From Candidatus Flexifilum affinis (GTDB lineage: Bacteria > Chloroflexota > Anaerolineae > Aggregatilineales > Phototrophicaceae): 64,000 bases of DNA. The stretch is from assembly GCA_016713325.1 (NCBI GenBank), contig JADJPJ010000018.1, positions 1 to 64,000 on the forward strand, written 5' to 3'. Position 1 is the first letter of the stretch. Each line of letters opens with the position of its first letter. A program made the position numbers and the translations under genes. Under the pieces are notes generated by a model, which saw only the letters and a program-made list of their open reading frames with translations, was not told where the DNA came from and did not search any database. Below, in pieces: positions 27,831-35,330 of the stretch.

Positions 27831-27832
27831 CA

Positions 27833-28528
27833 ATGGTCGATTGGTGCGCCATTCCCTATTTCCAGGGGCTTGCGCCGCACGCTTTGGCGCGCATCGAACG
27901 TGCCGCACACCGCAAGCAGTACCAGGCGGGGGCGGTCATCTTCAATGAAGGCGAGTGCTGCGCCGGCTTCTACATCGTCGCCGAAGGACTGGTGCGCATC
28001 TACCGCGTCAATGCCGAGGGCAGGCTGCACACGCTCAGTCTGCTGCGCCCGCCCTCGACCTTCAACGAGGTTGCGGCCGTGGATGGCGGCGCCAATCCGT
28101 TTGACGCCGTGGCCGTCACGCACGTCGAACTCTACATCATCAGCCACGACAATCTGATCAACCTGATGGCCAGCGAGCGCCGTCTGCTCAGCAACACGGT
28201 GCAGGCATTGGCTCACCTCAACCGCGAATACATCGAGCGTCTGGAAGACATGACGTTCCGCACTATCCCCTCGCGCCTGGCCAAGCTCTTCCTGCACGAG
28301 ACCACCTATGCCGACCAGATCGCCGAGCTGCCGTCGCAGCTCACCCAGGAGGAGATGGCCTCCATCCTGGGCACCGCCCGCGAAGTCGTCGGGCGGGCGC
28401 TGCGCGGGCTGATGAACGCCGGTCTGCTGCGTAAGCACGGGCGCAGTTTCGTCATCGTCGACCGTGCCGGCCTGGAGGCGTTGGCCGAGACGAACACCCT
28501 CCCAGACACCCTCAAACAGAAATTTTAA
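27833..28528 (+). CDS. Crp/Fnr-family transcription regulator
   Basis: 231 aa. The N-terminal cyclic-nucleotide-binding-type beta roll shows FNEGECCAGFYIVAEGLVRIYRV; a long dimer helix (LNREYIERLEDMTFR) is followed by a winged helix with LTQEEMASILGTAREVVGRALRGLMNAGLL, the recognition helix being about TAREVVGRALR. FNR-type iron-sulfur cysteines are not in the usual places, so the ligand is unknown. The start ATG is 2 bases after the preceding gene. The downstream spacer holds a small AGTTC-CA-GAACT inverted repeat in front of a ferredoxin gene, a possible target. Confidence 0.88.
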   Translation: MVDWCAIPYFQGLAPHALARIERAAHRKQYQAGAVIFNEGECCAGFYIVAEGLVRIYRVNAEGRLHTLSLLRPPSTFNEVAAVDGGANPFDAVAVTHVELYIISHDNLINLMASERRLLSNTVQALAHLNREYIERLEDMTFRTIPSRLAKLFLHETTYADQIAELPSQLTQEEMASILGTAREVVGRALRGLMNAGLLRKHGRSFVIVDRAGLEALAETNTLPDTLKQKF

Positions 28529-28605
28529 CCGGCGTTAAACCGATCCTTCTTCAACATGCATGACTTCTGAAACCCTCATAAAACCAGTTTTCAAAATCCA
28601 ACAAA

Positions 28606-28617
28606 AGTTCCAGAACT
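28606..28617. promoter_or_regulatory. Small inverted repeat upstream of ferredoxin gene
   Basis: AGTTC (28606-28610), CA, GAACT (28613-28617), between the Crp-type regulator and the ferredoxin. Short enough to be chance; listed because of its position. Confidence 0.25.
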
Positions 28618-28683
28618 GGCGGTTAAAACGCGCTACAGTCTGTGTTCATACGACAGCGTTTAGCGTTTTGGAGGTTCTTTCCC

Positions 28684-29034
28684 GTGACCCACATCATCAC
28701 CAGCCTGTGCCTGCGCGACGGCGCCTGCGTGGAAGTTTGCCCGGTTGAATGCATCGTCCCCGGCAAGCCGGAGAATGAATGGCCCTGGTACTTCATCGAC
28801 CCGGACACCTGCATCGACTGCGGCGCTTGCGTGCCGGAGTGCCCGTTCGAGGCCATCTTCATCGAAGAAGAGGTCCCCGCTGCTTACAAGATGGCCGCTG
28901 GTCAGGAACGCGTGCCGTTTGACAGCAAGGAACGTGTCGCCGGCGCGGAAGGCGAAGTGGTCGATCTCACCGTCGACATTCAGCCGAACTACGACTTCTT
29001 CCAGAGCGGCCCCGGCTACGACGCGCTCGGGTAG
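28684..29034 (+). CDS. Ferredoxin, two Fe-S clusters
   Basis: 116 aa from GTG 28684, preceded by GGAGG. The Cys pattern is C-x5-C-x3-C-x3-C in [16 protein letters not shown] and C-x2-C-x2-C-x3-C in [13 protein letters not shown], the arrangement of 2[4Fe-4S] or 7Fe ferredoxins; the long insert [16 protein letters not shown] and an acidic C-terminal extension (about 50 aa) are typical of the larger 7Fe type. The first Cys-to-Cys distance is shorter than I expect for the 7Fe family. Low-potential electron carrier; its partner enzyme is not in the window. Confidence 0.9.
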   Translation: MTHIITSLCLRDGACVEVCPVECIVPGKPENEWPWYFIDPDTCIDCGACVPECPFEAIFIEEEVPAAYKMAAGQERVPFDSKERVAGAEGEVVDLTVDIQPNYDFFQSGPGYDALG

Positions 29035-29042
29035 GTAAAAGA

Positions 29043-29187
29043 AGATATGAGGGGTGAGAGATGAGGAATGAGGGAAAGATCGTCCGCCGGATGATCTTGA
29101 ACTTGCTCCTCGAACCGCTCATCCCTCATTTCATGCCTGCTGCTCGTTCTGTTCCTCATCCCTCATCACTTATTTCTCATTCCTTCT
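29043..29187. repeat. ATGAG-type repeats with inverted arms
   Basis: Left purine arm (29043-29075: ATATGAGGGGTGAGAGATGAGG) and right pyrimidine arm (about 29118-29187: CTCATCCCTCATTTCATG, CTCATCCCTCATCACTTATT) around about 45 bases. The right arm ends 5 bases before the GTG of the next gene. Confidence 0.55.
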
Positions 29188-29191
29188 TTTC

Positions 29192-29989
29192 GTGCCCATC
29201 CTCTACCTGATCTCCGTCCCCACCACCGACCCGGATGACGTCAGTCTGCGGGCGCTGCGGCTGATTCGCGAGTCCTCCGCCGTCGCGGTCGCCGAGTCCG
29301 ATCGACCATCGCTGACGGCCCTGCTGAAGCACCATCAGATCGCCGCCCAGCAGCTGATCGCCCTGGACGAAGTCGCAAAGGCCCTGGAGACCGGCGATGT
29401 CGCCCTGATCGCCGCCGGCAACGCCCCCGCCGTCGCAGACGAAGTGGGTGCGCGGATCGTGCGGGACGCCATCACGCGCGGCCTCCGCGTCGAGCCGATT
29501 CCGGGGGTCAGCCTGCCGATCACCGCACTGGTGCTCTCGGCACTGCCGCCGGATACCTTCGTGTATGTCGGCCGCCTGCCAGACGCGAGTCCGTCGGATG
29601 GGCTGATGGGTTACGAAGACGACCGCGCCACGCTGGTGATGACCCTGCGCGCCGACCGCTTGCCCGCCGCCCTGGAGACCCTGCGCGGCGCGTTTGGCGA
29701 CCGCCCGGCCTGCCTGGTCTACCGTCCCGGCGCGCCCGACGGATTGGCCCTGCGCGGCCCGCTGTCGTCACTCATGGCGCCGGAAGGGCTATCCAGCGCG
29801 GAGGATGTCGCCCTCGTCCTGGGTGGCGCGCCGGAACGCCCGCAGCGGCGCTGGACCGAGGACGAGGTGCGGGCAGCGCTGGAGGCGCGGCTCGACGCCG
29901 GCGATCCGCTGAAGGTGGCGGCCAAGGCCATCGCCGCCGAGTCCGGTTGGGATCGCCGCAGCGTCTACGCGCTGGGAATAGAGGATTGA
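29192..29989 (+). CDS. Tetrapyrrole-methylase-fold methyltransferase, RsmI-like
   Basis: 265 aa, GTG start at 29192. The N-terminus YLISVPTTDPDDVSLRALRLIRES matches the RsmI-type opening (usually LYLVATPIGN), GVSLPITALVLSALPPDTFVYVGRLP matches the GPSA/GFLP region in a drifted form, and the C-terminus GDPLKVAAKAIAAESGWDRRSVYALG matches the RsmI helix-turn end. RsmI adds the 2'-O-methyl group at 16S rRNA C1402. Conservation in the core is low (no classical GTP or ISDPG motifs), so it may be a diverged paralogue. Repeats lie on both sides. Confidence 0.75.
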   Translation: MPILYLISVPTTDPDDVSLRALRLIRESSAVAVAESDRPSLTALLKHHQIAAQQLIALDEVAKALETGDVALIAAGNAPAVADEVGARIVRDAITRGLRVEPIPGVSLPITALVLSALPPDTFVYVGRLPDASPSDGLMGYEDDRATLVMTLRADRLPAALETLRGAFGDRPACLVYRPGAPDGLALRGPLSSLMAPEGLSSAEDVALVLGGAPERPQRRWTEDEVRAALEARLDAGDPLKVAAKAIAAESGWDRRSVYALGIED

Positions 29990-30034
29990 GAGACAACACG
30001 AGAGACGTTCACCTCTCGTCTTTCATCCCTTCCC
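29987..30034. repeat. ATGAG-type repeat between convergent genes
   Basis: TTGAGAGACAACACGAGAGACG and CCTCTCGTCTTTCATCCCTTCCC form a small inverted pair exactly filling the 44-base gap between the RsmI-like gene and the convergent AIM24-like gene; it could act as a two-way terminator. Confidence 0.4.
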
Positions 30035-30714
30035 TAATTGTTCGATGACTTCGGCAGCTTGGGAAGCAGCCAGCCCAGGAACGCCTCTTCCGACCGTGAC
30101 TGCATCAGCAGACGACCCGGCCCGGTCAGGTGGCACACAAAACCCTCACCGCCCAGGATAGTCGATTTCCAGCCGCCCACCTTCTGGACCTCGAAACGCA
30201 TGCCGGGGTCAAAGCCGACAATGTGGCCGGTGTCGACCACGTAGGTCTCGCCGGCCGCGACCTGCCGCTCGAAGATGGCGCCGTAGCTGCTGGCCACCAC
30301 CTTGCCGCGTCCGCTCAGCCGCAGCAGCACCAGCCCCGCGCCGCCGAAGAAGCCGCGCGCGCCGCCCCAGGCCGCATCGAAATTGACGCTCGTTTCGCTA
30401 GCGATATAGGCGCCGCTGGCCAGCAGATAGTCCCCGTCGATATCCAGCGTGACCAGATCGCCGGGCAGCGACGGCGCGCAGGTCATCTCGCCACCCTGGG
30501 ACGGCGCGGTCCAGGTGTTCTGGAAGAAACTCTCGCCCGCGACCATACGCCGCAGGCCTCCAAGGAGTCCGCCTTCCGCTTTCGTTTCGGTCGTCAACCC
30601 CAGGGTGTAGCTGACCATTGCGCCGGGCTCCACCTTAATCGTTTCATTGGGTGCCAGTCGGAGGGTGGCCAGCGAAAAGGCCGGTTGATGTTGAATGGTG
30701 ACATCCATCGTCAT
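30034..30714 (-). CDS. TIGR00266/AIM24-family protein
   Basis: 226 aa from the ATG at 30712-30714, which follows AAAGGAG. All-beta protein with the family-typical pieces MVSYTLGLTTETKAEGG, SFFQNTWTAP, GDYLLASGAYIAS, ARGFFGGAGLVLLRLSGRGKV and TYVVDTGHIVGFD. The fold resembles a tryptophan-RNA-binding-attenuator-like trimer; the biological role is unknown, though some members are linked to membrane stress. Single gene, divergent from the DsbA-like gene. Confidence 0.88.
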   Translation of the reverse strand: MTMDVTIQHQPAFSLATLRLAPNETIKVEPGAMVSYTLGLTTETKAEGGLLGGLRRMVAGESFFQNTWTAPSQGGEMTCAPSLPGDLVTLDIDGDYLLASGAYIASETSVNFDAAWGGARGFFGGAGLVLLRLSGRGKVVASSYGAIFERQVAAGETYVVDTGHIVGFDPGMRFEVQKVGGWKSTILGGEGFVCHLTGPGRLLMQSRSEEAFLGWLLPKLPKSSNN

Positions 30715-30927
30715 GCTCTCCTTTGGAGTTCTGTGAGGTTGTCCAAGCGGACTGCGATCCACACAAACGGGCGGTGGAGTGCAGCCGCTGCGGATGATGG
30801 TAACACCACCTGCGATATCCGGGGTTGGGGATCCTCTGAGAGAGGGGAAAAGGTAGAATCTCGTCCTCACATCACGTCTGGTGTATCATCGCGATTACGC
30901 TGCATAGTCATGAAGGATCCAACCTTG

Positions 30928-31806
30928 ATGTCCTCGCCTGAACCCCAAATGCGCGATATCGTCGCCCTCGACGAGAGCACCGCGCAAGCGTCTAACGATG
31001 CGCCCACCGATGCATCTGTGCCCGAGCCGATGCGTCTGGCTGACCAGCCGGTGGCCACGATTTCGCGCGTGACCTTCAATTACCTGCTGATCGCCGCCCT
31101 GTCGCTGTTCGTCGGGCTGGCGCTGGGGTATTTCGGCTATGAGCGCGTGGCCGGCAACGCCGGGGCCACCGCCTCGGCCGACACCGAGGCGCTGATCCAG
31201 CAGGTGGTGGCCACCACGGTCGCGTCTCTGCCGCAGGGTGGCGGCAGCGCGGACCCGACCCTGGCCCGCGCCGACATCGACGCCGCCGGCAATCCGACGC
31301 GCGGGGCGGAGGATGCGGTCATCACGTTGATTGAGTTCGGCGACTTCCGCTGCGGTTACTGCAAGCGCTTCCACGACGAGACAATCACCCCGCTGATGGA
31401 TCAGTTCGACGGCAAGATCCGGCTCGTCTATCGCGACTATCCGGTGCTGGGACCGGACTCGCTGTCGGCGGCGCTGGCTGCCGAATGCGCTGACGACCAG
31501 GGCAAGTTCTGGGAGTTCCACGACGGCCTGTATGTGGCTCAGGACCAGCTCAACCGCGACGGCTTCCTGAGTCTCGCTACGCAGTTGGAACTGGATATTC
31601 CCAGCTTCACGACCTGCTATGACGAGCAGACGCACCGGACCGAGATCATCAACGACTACGTGACGGGGCAGAACCTGGGCGTGACCGGCACGCCGACCTT
31701 CTTCATCAACGGCAAGATCCTGATCGGCGCGCAGCCGCTGGACACCTTTGTGCTGGCCGTCGAGAGCGAACTGCTGGAGATGGAGAACACCGAAACGGCG
31801 TCGTGA
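30928..31806 (+). CDS. Membrane-anchored DsbA-like thiol-disulfide oxidoreductase
   Basis: 292 aa from ATG 30928 (AAGGA about 10 bases upstream; ATG 30910 is an alternative). N-terminal cytoplasmic tail, one membrane helix (YLLIAALSLFVGLALGYFG, about 49-67) and an outer DsbA-type thioredoxin fold: FGDFRCGYCKRFHDE with active-site C142-GY-C145, RDYPVLGPDS, and the cis-Pro loop TGTPTFFINGKILIG. Similar to BdbD/Thioredoxin_4 proteins that oxidise cysteines of exported proteins. The Trx-VKOR fusion at 40581 is a plausible reoxidising partner. Ends just before a strong terminator. Confidence 0.9.
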   Translation: MSSPEPQMRDIVALDESTAQASNDAPTDASVPEPMRLADQPVATISRVTFNYLLIAALSLFVGLALGYFGYERVAGNAGATASADTEALIQQVVATTVASLPQGGGSADPTLARADIDAAGNPTRGAEDAVITLIEFGDFRCGYCKRFHDETITPLMDQFDGKIRLVYRDYPVLGPDSLSAALAAECADDQGKFWEFHDGLYVAQDQLNRDGFLSLATQLELDIPSFTTCYDEQTHRTEIINDYVTGQNLGVTGTPTFFINGKILIGAQPLDTFVLAVESELLEMENTETAS

Positions 31807-31835
31807 GTGCACTTTCTACCATAGACAAGATCAAC

Positions 31836-31875
31836 GGCCGGCCTGTCGCTTCGAGTGACATGCCGGCCTTTTTTT
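31836..31875 (+). terminator. Rho-independent terminator of the DsbA-like gene
   Basis: GGCCGGC (31836-31842) pairs with GCCGGCC (31862-31868), with an inner TGTC/GACA-type stem and CTTCGA loop, followed by seven T residues. Confidence 0.9.
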
Positions 31876-31948
31876 GGACCGCAAGGATGCTGTCCTATGT
31901 GCAACAGGTTAGCGGTACCATCCGATTCTAGAACCTATCTGAATATTC

Positions 31949-32075
31949 GGCGGTTCTCTCGTAGGGACGGCATTCTTGCCGTCCAAGACCGGCGGACACG
32001 CAGAAGCGTGTCCCTACGAAGATGCGTTTTTGTGACGCAACGAATGCAAAAGGACAATTATCAGATACGCTCTAG
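31949..32075. repeat. Paired-hairpin repeat with conserved 65-nt tail
   Basis: CGGTTCTCTCGTAGGGACGG, hairpin one GGACGGCATTCTTGCCGTCC, hairpin two GGACACGCAGAAGCGTGTCC, then a tail from TCCCTACGAAGATGCG to ATACGCTCTAG. Bases 32011-32075 match 51897-51961 with two substitutions. The tail contains TGCGT/ACGCA arms. The 370-base spacer also holds the terminator above; no gene is seen. Confidence 0.8.
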
Positions 32076-32176
32076 AGGTCGATCGACGCACCCAGGCGCA
32101 GGGGAGACGCGTCGCCTCTCCAGTTCTGTGGTGAGAGACCCGCCGGGTCTCCCGACGATCGTCTCGTTCTGTGTAA

Positions 32177-33218
32177 TTAGGGCGCGTCGGCGCAGGCCAG
32201 ATCGACCAGCAGCGGGTAATGGTCCGAGCCGCCGGAGTCGCCGATCACCCGCGCGGCCGTCGCCCGCCAGCAGTCTCCACGATGAAACACGTAGTCAATG
32301 CGGATGATCGGCGGCAGCGGCACGCCGTAGCGGGCGTTGGGGAAGGTCGGCCCCAGACCAAAGCCGGCCGCCACATAAGAATCGCCAAAGCCGGCGGCGC
32401 GCACCCGCCCATAGTCGTCCGTCTGGTCGGTGGTGTTGAAATCTCCAGCCATCAGCACCGGCACGTCGCGGTACGACTCCGCTTCGGCCAGCAGGATGCC
32501 GATCTCGGCACTGCGCAGCGAGGAGTCGAAGTCGCCCAGGGCGCGCGGCGGCACCGGATGCGCGTTGTAGAAGACGATCTGCCGGCCGTCGTCGTTTAGC
32601 GTAAGGCGGACGCGCTGACTGCCCAGCACGATCTCGTCAAAATAGTGCTCATCGGTCAGCGGGAACTTGCTCATGATGCCCATGCCGCGGGCGAAGCTGT
32701 CGTTGGGCCGCAGGATGCGATAGGGGTAAAGGTCGGCCAGCGCCGCGTCGAAGGCCTGGCTGGCCTCCCGTCAACAGCTCTTGCAGCGCCACCACGTCGG
32801 CATTGGCCTCGCGGATGATGGCGATCATCGGCTCGAAGTTGGCCGTCTTCGACTGCAAGTTGTAGGTCAGCACCCGAAGTTGCACATCGGAGGACGAATC
32901 GGCCGAGGCGCGCATCGCTGGTGGGACGAACCGGCCGCCGTAGCTGAGCAGGAAGAAGGCGGCGCCCGGCAGAAGCAGCCCGGCGATCAGCCAGCGCCGC
33001 CCGAGCAGCATCAGGGCAAGCAGGACCAGTCCGGGGATCAGCAGGGCGGGCATCAGGCTGTTGGCCAGCGCCACCGGGTCGAAGCTTTCGCCAACCGTCA
33101 GGCGCAGTCCGAAGTACAGCAGAATGACGATGGCATAGACGCCAGACAGGATGGTCAACGCGCGGCCAATCCACCGCCCGGCGCGCCGCAAAAGAGTCAT
33201 GTTCTCGCTCAAACGCAT
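32177..33218 (-). pseudogene. Endonuclease/exonuclease/phosphatase-family protein with N-terminal helices, frameshifted
   Basis: Start ATG 33216-33218 after AAAGGGA. Three membrane helices (ALTILSGVYAIVILLYFGL, LMPALLIPGLVLLALML, LIAGLLLPGAAFFLL) precede an EEP domain: LRVLTYNLQS, ADVVALQEL (catalytic Glu), then in another frame VPVLMAGDFNTTDQ and GGSDHYPLLVDLA (catalytic Asp/His). The frame changes near 32767-32772; removing one G from the GGGA there gives LLTEASQAFDAAL and joins the halves. Such proteins are common membrane-tethered EEP hydrolases of unknown substrate. A sequence error is as likely as real inactivation. Confidence 0.8.
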
Positions 33219-33303
33219 TCCCTTTCGGGGACGCTCCGACACCAAACGAGGTCGGAGGACGTAGAATATACAGGATATACAGCGGCAGGACTGAAAAACC
33301 CTC

Positions 33304-35079
33304 ATGAAACGAACATCGCGCGCGGGCTGGTCACTGATAGCGATCCTCTGCATTCCGGTCTTTCTCGGCAGTCTGGATCTGCTGGTCGTCTCGGCATTCC
33401 TGCCCGATCTGCTGCGGGAGCTGGCGCTGCCCCTCGACGCTTCCGGTCAGGAAGCGGCCGCATGGCTGGTTAACGCCTATCTGATCGCCTACTCCATCGC
33501 TCTCCTGGCCATCGGTCGCCTGTCGGATTTGACCGGCTGGCGGACGGCGCTGACGATCTGTCTCGGTCTGTACTTCGCCGGCTCGCTGCTGGTGATCAAT
33601 TACCCGGTCGTGGCCGGCGTTCTCAGTCCGCTTTACGGTCTGCTCGGCGTCGCCCGCGACCCGGCCCATGCCAATCTGCACGCCATCGTCCTGGCCCGCA
33701 TTATCGCCGCATTCGGCGCGGGCGCGCTGGCCTCGGTGGCGCTGTCGCTGGTATCGCAGGCCTTCCATGCCGAACGACGGGCGCTGGCCGTCGGCATCAT
33801 CGCCGCCATGGACACCATCGGCTGGATGTTCGGCGGGCTGTGGGGCGGTGTGGTCGTCCAGTTTTCCGACTGGCGCACCGTCTTTCTAGTCAACCTGCCG
33901 CTGATCGTGGGCACGCTGTTTCTGCTGCGCCGCCAGCTTCGCGACATCGAGCAGCGGCGGGCCGGCGGACGTTTCGACGTGCTCGGTTTCCTGCTGGCCG
34001 CCGGGGCGCTGGTGGCCATCAACTTGGGCATCGCCCGCATCAACACCGACGAAGCCGGCCGCCTGGATGCTTCCGGGCTGTGGCTGCCGCTGCTGATCTC
34101 GTTCGGGTTTGCTGCGGCCTTCATCGCCGTCGAGGCGCGCGTCAAACAGCCGCTCATCCAACTGCGCAGCTTGCGCGCTCCCGGTGTACCGGCTGCGCAC
34201 CTCATCAACATCCTGCTCGGCGTGGTCCTGCTGGTCGCCCTGCTGATGATCCCCATCTTCACCAACGTCCGCGAGACCGGCCAACTGGGGCTGCTGATCT
34301 TCTTTAGCCAGTTTACCGAACAAGGACTGCGCGATGCGGCCCTGATTCAGGGGGGATTGATCGGCGCGTTCGCATTGCCCCTGGCGCTGGCCAGCGTGCT
34401 CGGCGGCGGGCTGTACGAGCGCCTGGGCGGGCGAAGGACGATCACGCTGGGGCTGATCGTCGCGGCGGCCGGAACGTTTCTGTTCTGGGCCACCATCTCG
34501 CTGACCACGCCTTATCTGCTGATCGCCCTGGCGGCGGCGGTGGCCGGGGCGGGCGTCGGCATCGCTTTCACCCCGGTGATCGTGCTGCTGCTCGACGCGG
34601 CGGCGGAGTCCGAGCGCGGGGCGGCGGCGGCGCTCACCCTCAGCCTGCGCATGGTGGCCATGTCGATCACCACCTCGTTCAGCACCGCCTTCATCACCCA
34701 GCGCACCGTCGATCTGGTGCGGATGATGGAGAGCCCCAACGCGCTGCTCGACATCCTCCCGCACAGCCAGTATGCGACCTCGCCCTTCGCCACCGCCTAC
34801 ATCGCCGCCGTCAACAGCGCCATTCGCGAGCTGTTTGCCTTCTCGCTGGTCCTGCTGCTGGTCGCGCTGGGGATCGGGCGGTTCATCCGGTCGCGGACGG
34901 AGCGGGTTGCGGAGGTGACGGCAATCCCCTCACCCCTGACCCCCTCTCCCACGCAAGCGGGGAGAAGGGGAACCAGTTGCGGTATTCCCGCGTCCGGTGG
35001 AATCCTCTGTCCTCGCAGGCCGCTTCGCAGGGGAGGGGAGGAGCCGGGCAGGCACAGATACGGGTCATGCAATCCGTAG
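33304..35079 (+). CDS. MFS transporter, DHA2-like
   Basis: 591 aa. TM1 FLGSLDLLVVSAFLPDLL, loop 2-3 motif GRLSDLTGWRTALT, and VALSLVSQAFHAERRALAVGIIAAMDTIGWMFGG are DHA2-like; about 14 helices are present with a long loop (GVARDPAHANLHAI) after TM4. It probably exports drugs or metabolites. The last about 50 residues (from IPSPLTPSPTQAG) are encoded by an intergenic GGGGAGAGGGG-type repeat and the TAG stop is the GTAG of the next repeat array, so the native C-terminus was likely near RTERVAEV. Divergent from the EEP gene (85 bases apart). Confidence 0.85.
   Translation: MKRTSRAGWSLIAILCIPVFLGSLDLLVVSAFLPDLLRELALPLDASGQEAAAWLVNAYLIAYSIALLAIGRLSDLTGWRTALTICLGLYFAGSLLVINYPVVAGVLSPLYGLLGVARDPAHANLHAIVLARIIAAFGAGALASVALSLVSQAFHAERRALAVGIIAAMDTIGWMFGGLWGGVVVQFSDWRTVFLVNLPLIVGTLFLLRRQLRDIEQRRAGGRFDVLGFLLAAGALVAINLGIARINTDEAGRLDASGLWLPLLISFGFAAAFIAVEARVKQPLIQLRSLRAPGVPAAHLINILLGVVLLVALLMIPIFTNVRETGQLGLLIFFSQFTEQGLRDAALIQGGLIGAFALPLALASVLGGGLYERLGGRRTITLGLIVAAAGTFLFWATISLTTPYLLIALAAAVAGAGVGIAFTPVIVLLLDAAAESERGAAAALTLSLRMVAMSITTSFSTAFITQRTVDLVRMMESPNALLDILPHSQYATSPFATAYIAAVNSAIRELFAFSLVLLLVALGIGRFIRSRTERVAEVTAIPSPLTPSPTQAGRRGTSCGIPASGGILCPRRPLRRGGEEPGRHRYGSCNP
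34924..35047. repeat. CCCCTCTCCC/GGGGAGAAGGGG-type intergenic repeat read into the MFS C-terminus
   Basis: CCCCTCACCCCTGACCCCCT leads into CTCCCACGCAAGCGGGGAG, a hairpin of CTCCC/GGGGAG type, and GCAGGGGAGGGGAGGAGCC follows. This style of GC-rich palindrome is widespread between bacterial genes. Confidence 0.55.
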
Positions 35080-35330
35080 GGACGAGGCTTGCCTCGTCCG
35101 TTCAAGGTCTTCGGACGCCCCGTTGGTCGTCCCTACGACCGCTGACTCGGGGCTTATTCCTGGCCGGGACGAGACCTGCCTCGTCCGCTTCAGACCGCCT
35201 GACCGATCGGACGCCCCGTTGGTCGTCCCTACGACGGCCGACTCGGGGCCTATTCCTGGCCGGGACGAGGCCTGGCGCGTCCGCTTCAGACCGTCCGACG
35301 GATCGGACGACCCATGGGTTGTCCCTACGG
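35074..35330. repeat. Three tandem copies of the paired-hairpin GTAGGGAC repeat
   Basis: Left hairpins begin GACGAGG/C at 35081, 35168 and 35264 (spacings 87 and 96). Copies one and two share GGACGCCCCGTTGGTCGTCC followed by CTACGAC, and units share ACTCGGGGC, TATTCCTGGC and CGCTTCAGACCG linkers. The array covers the spacer between the second MFS gene and the DUF3352-like gene. Confidence 0.8.

Noticed and set aside
31949..32075. CRISPR array reading of the hairpin repeats
   Set aside because: Copies are dispersed, palindromic and lack regularly spaced unique spacers; no cas genes in the window.
35074..35330. Tandem array as a CRISPR or a coding repeat domain
   Set aside because: Only three units of unequal length, each made of hairpins shared with other spacers; the translated frame is low quality.
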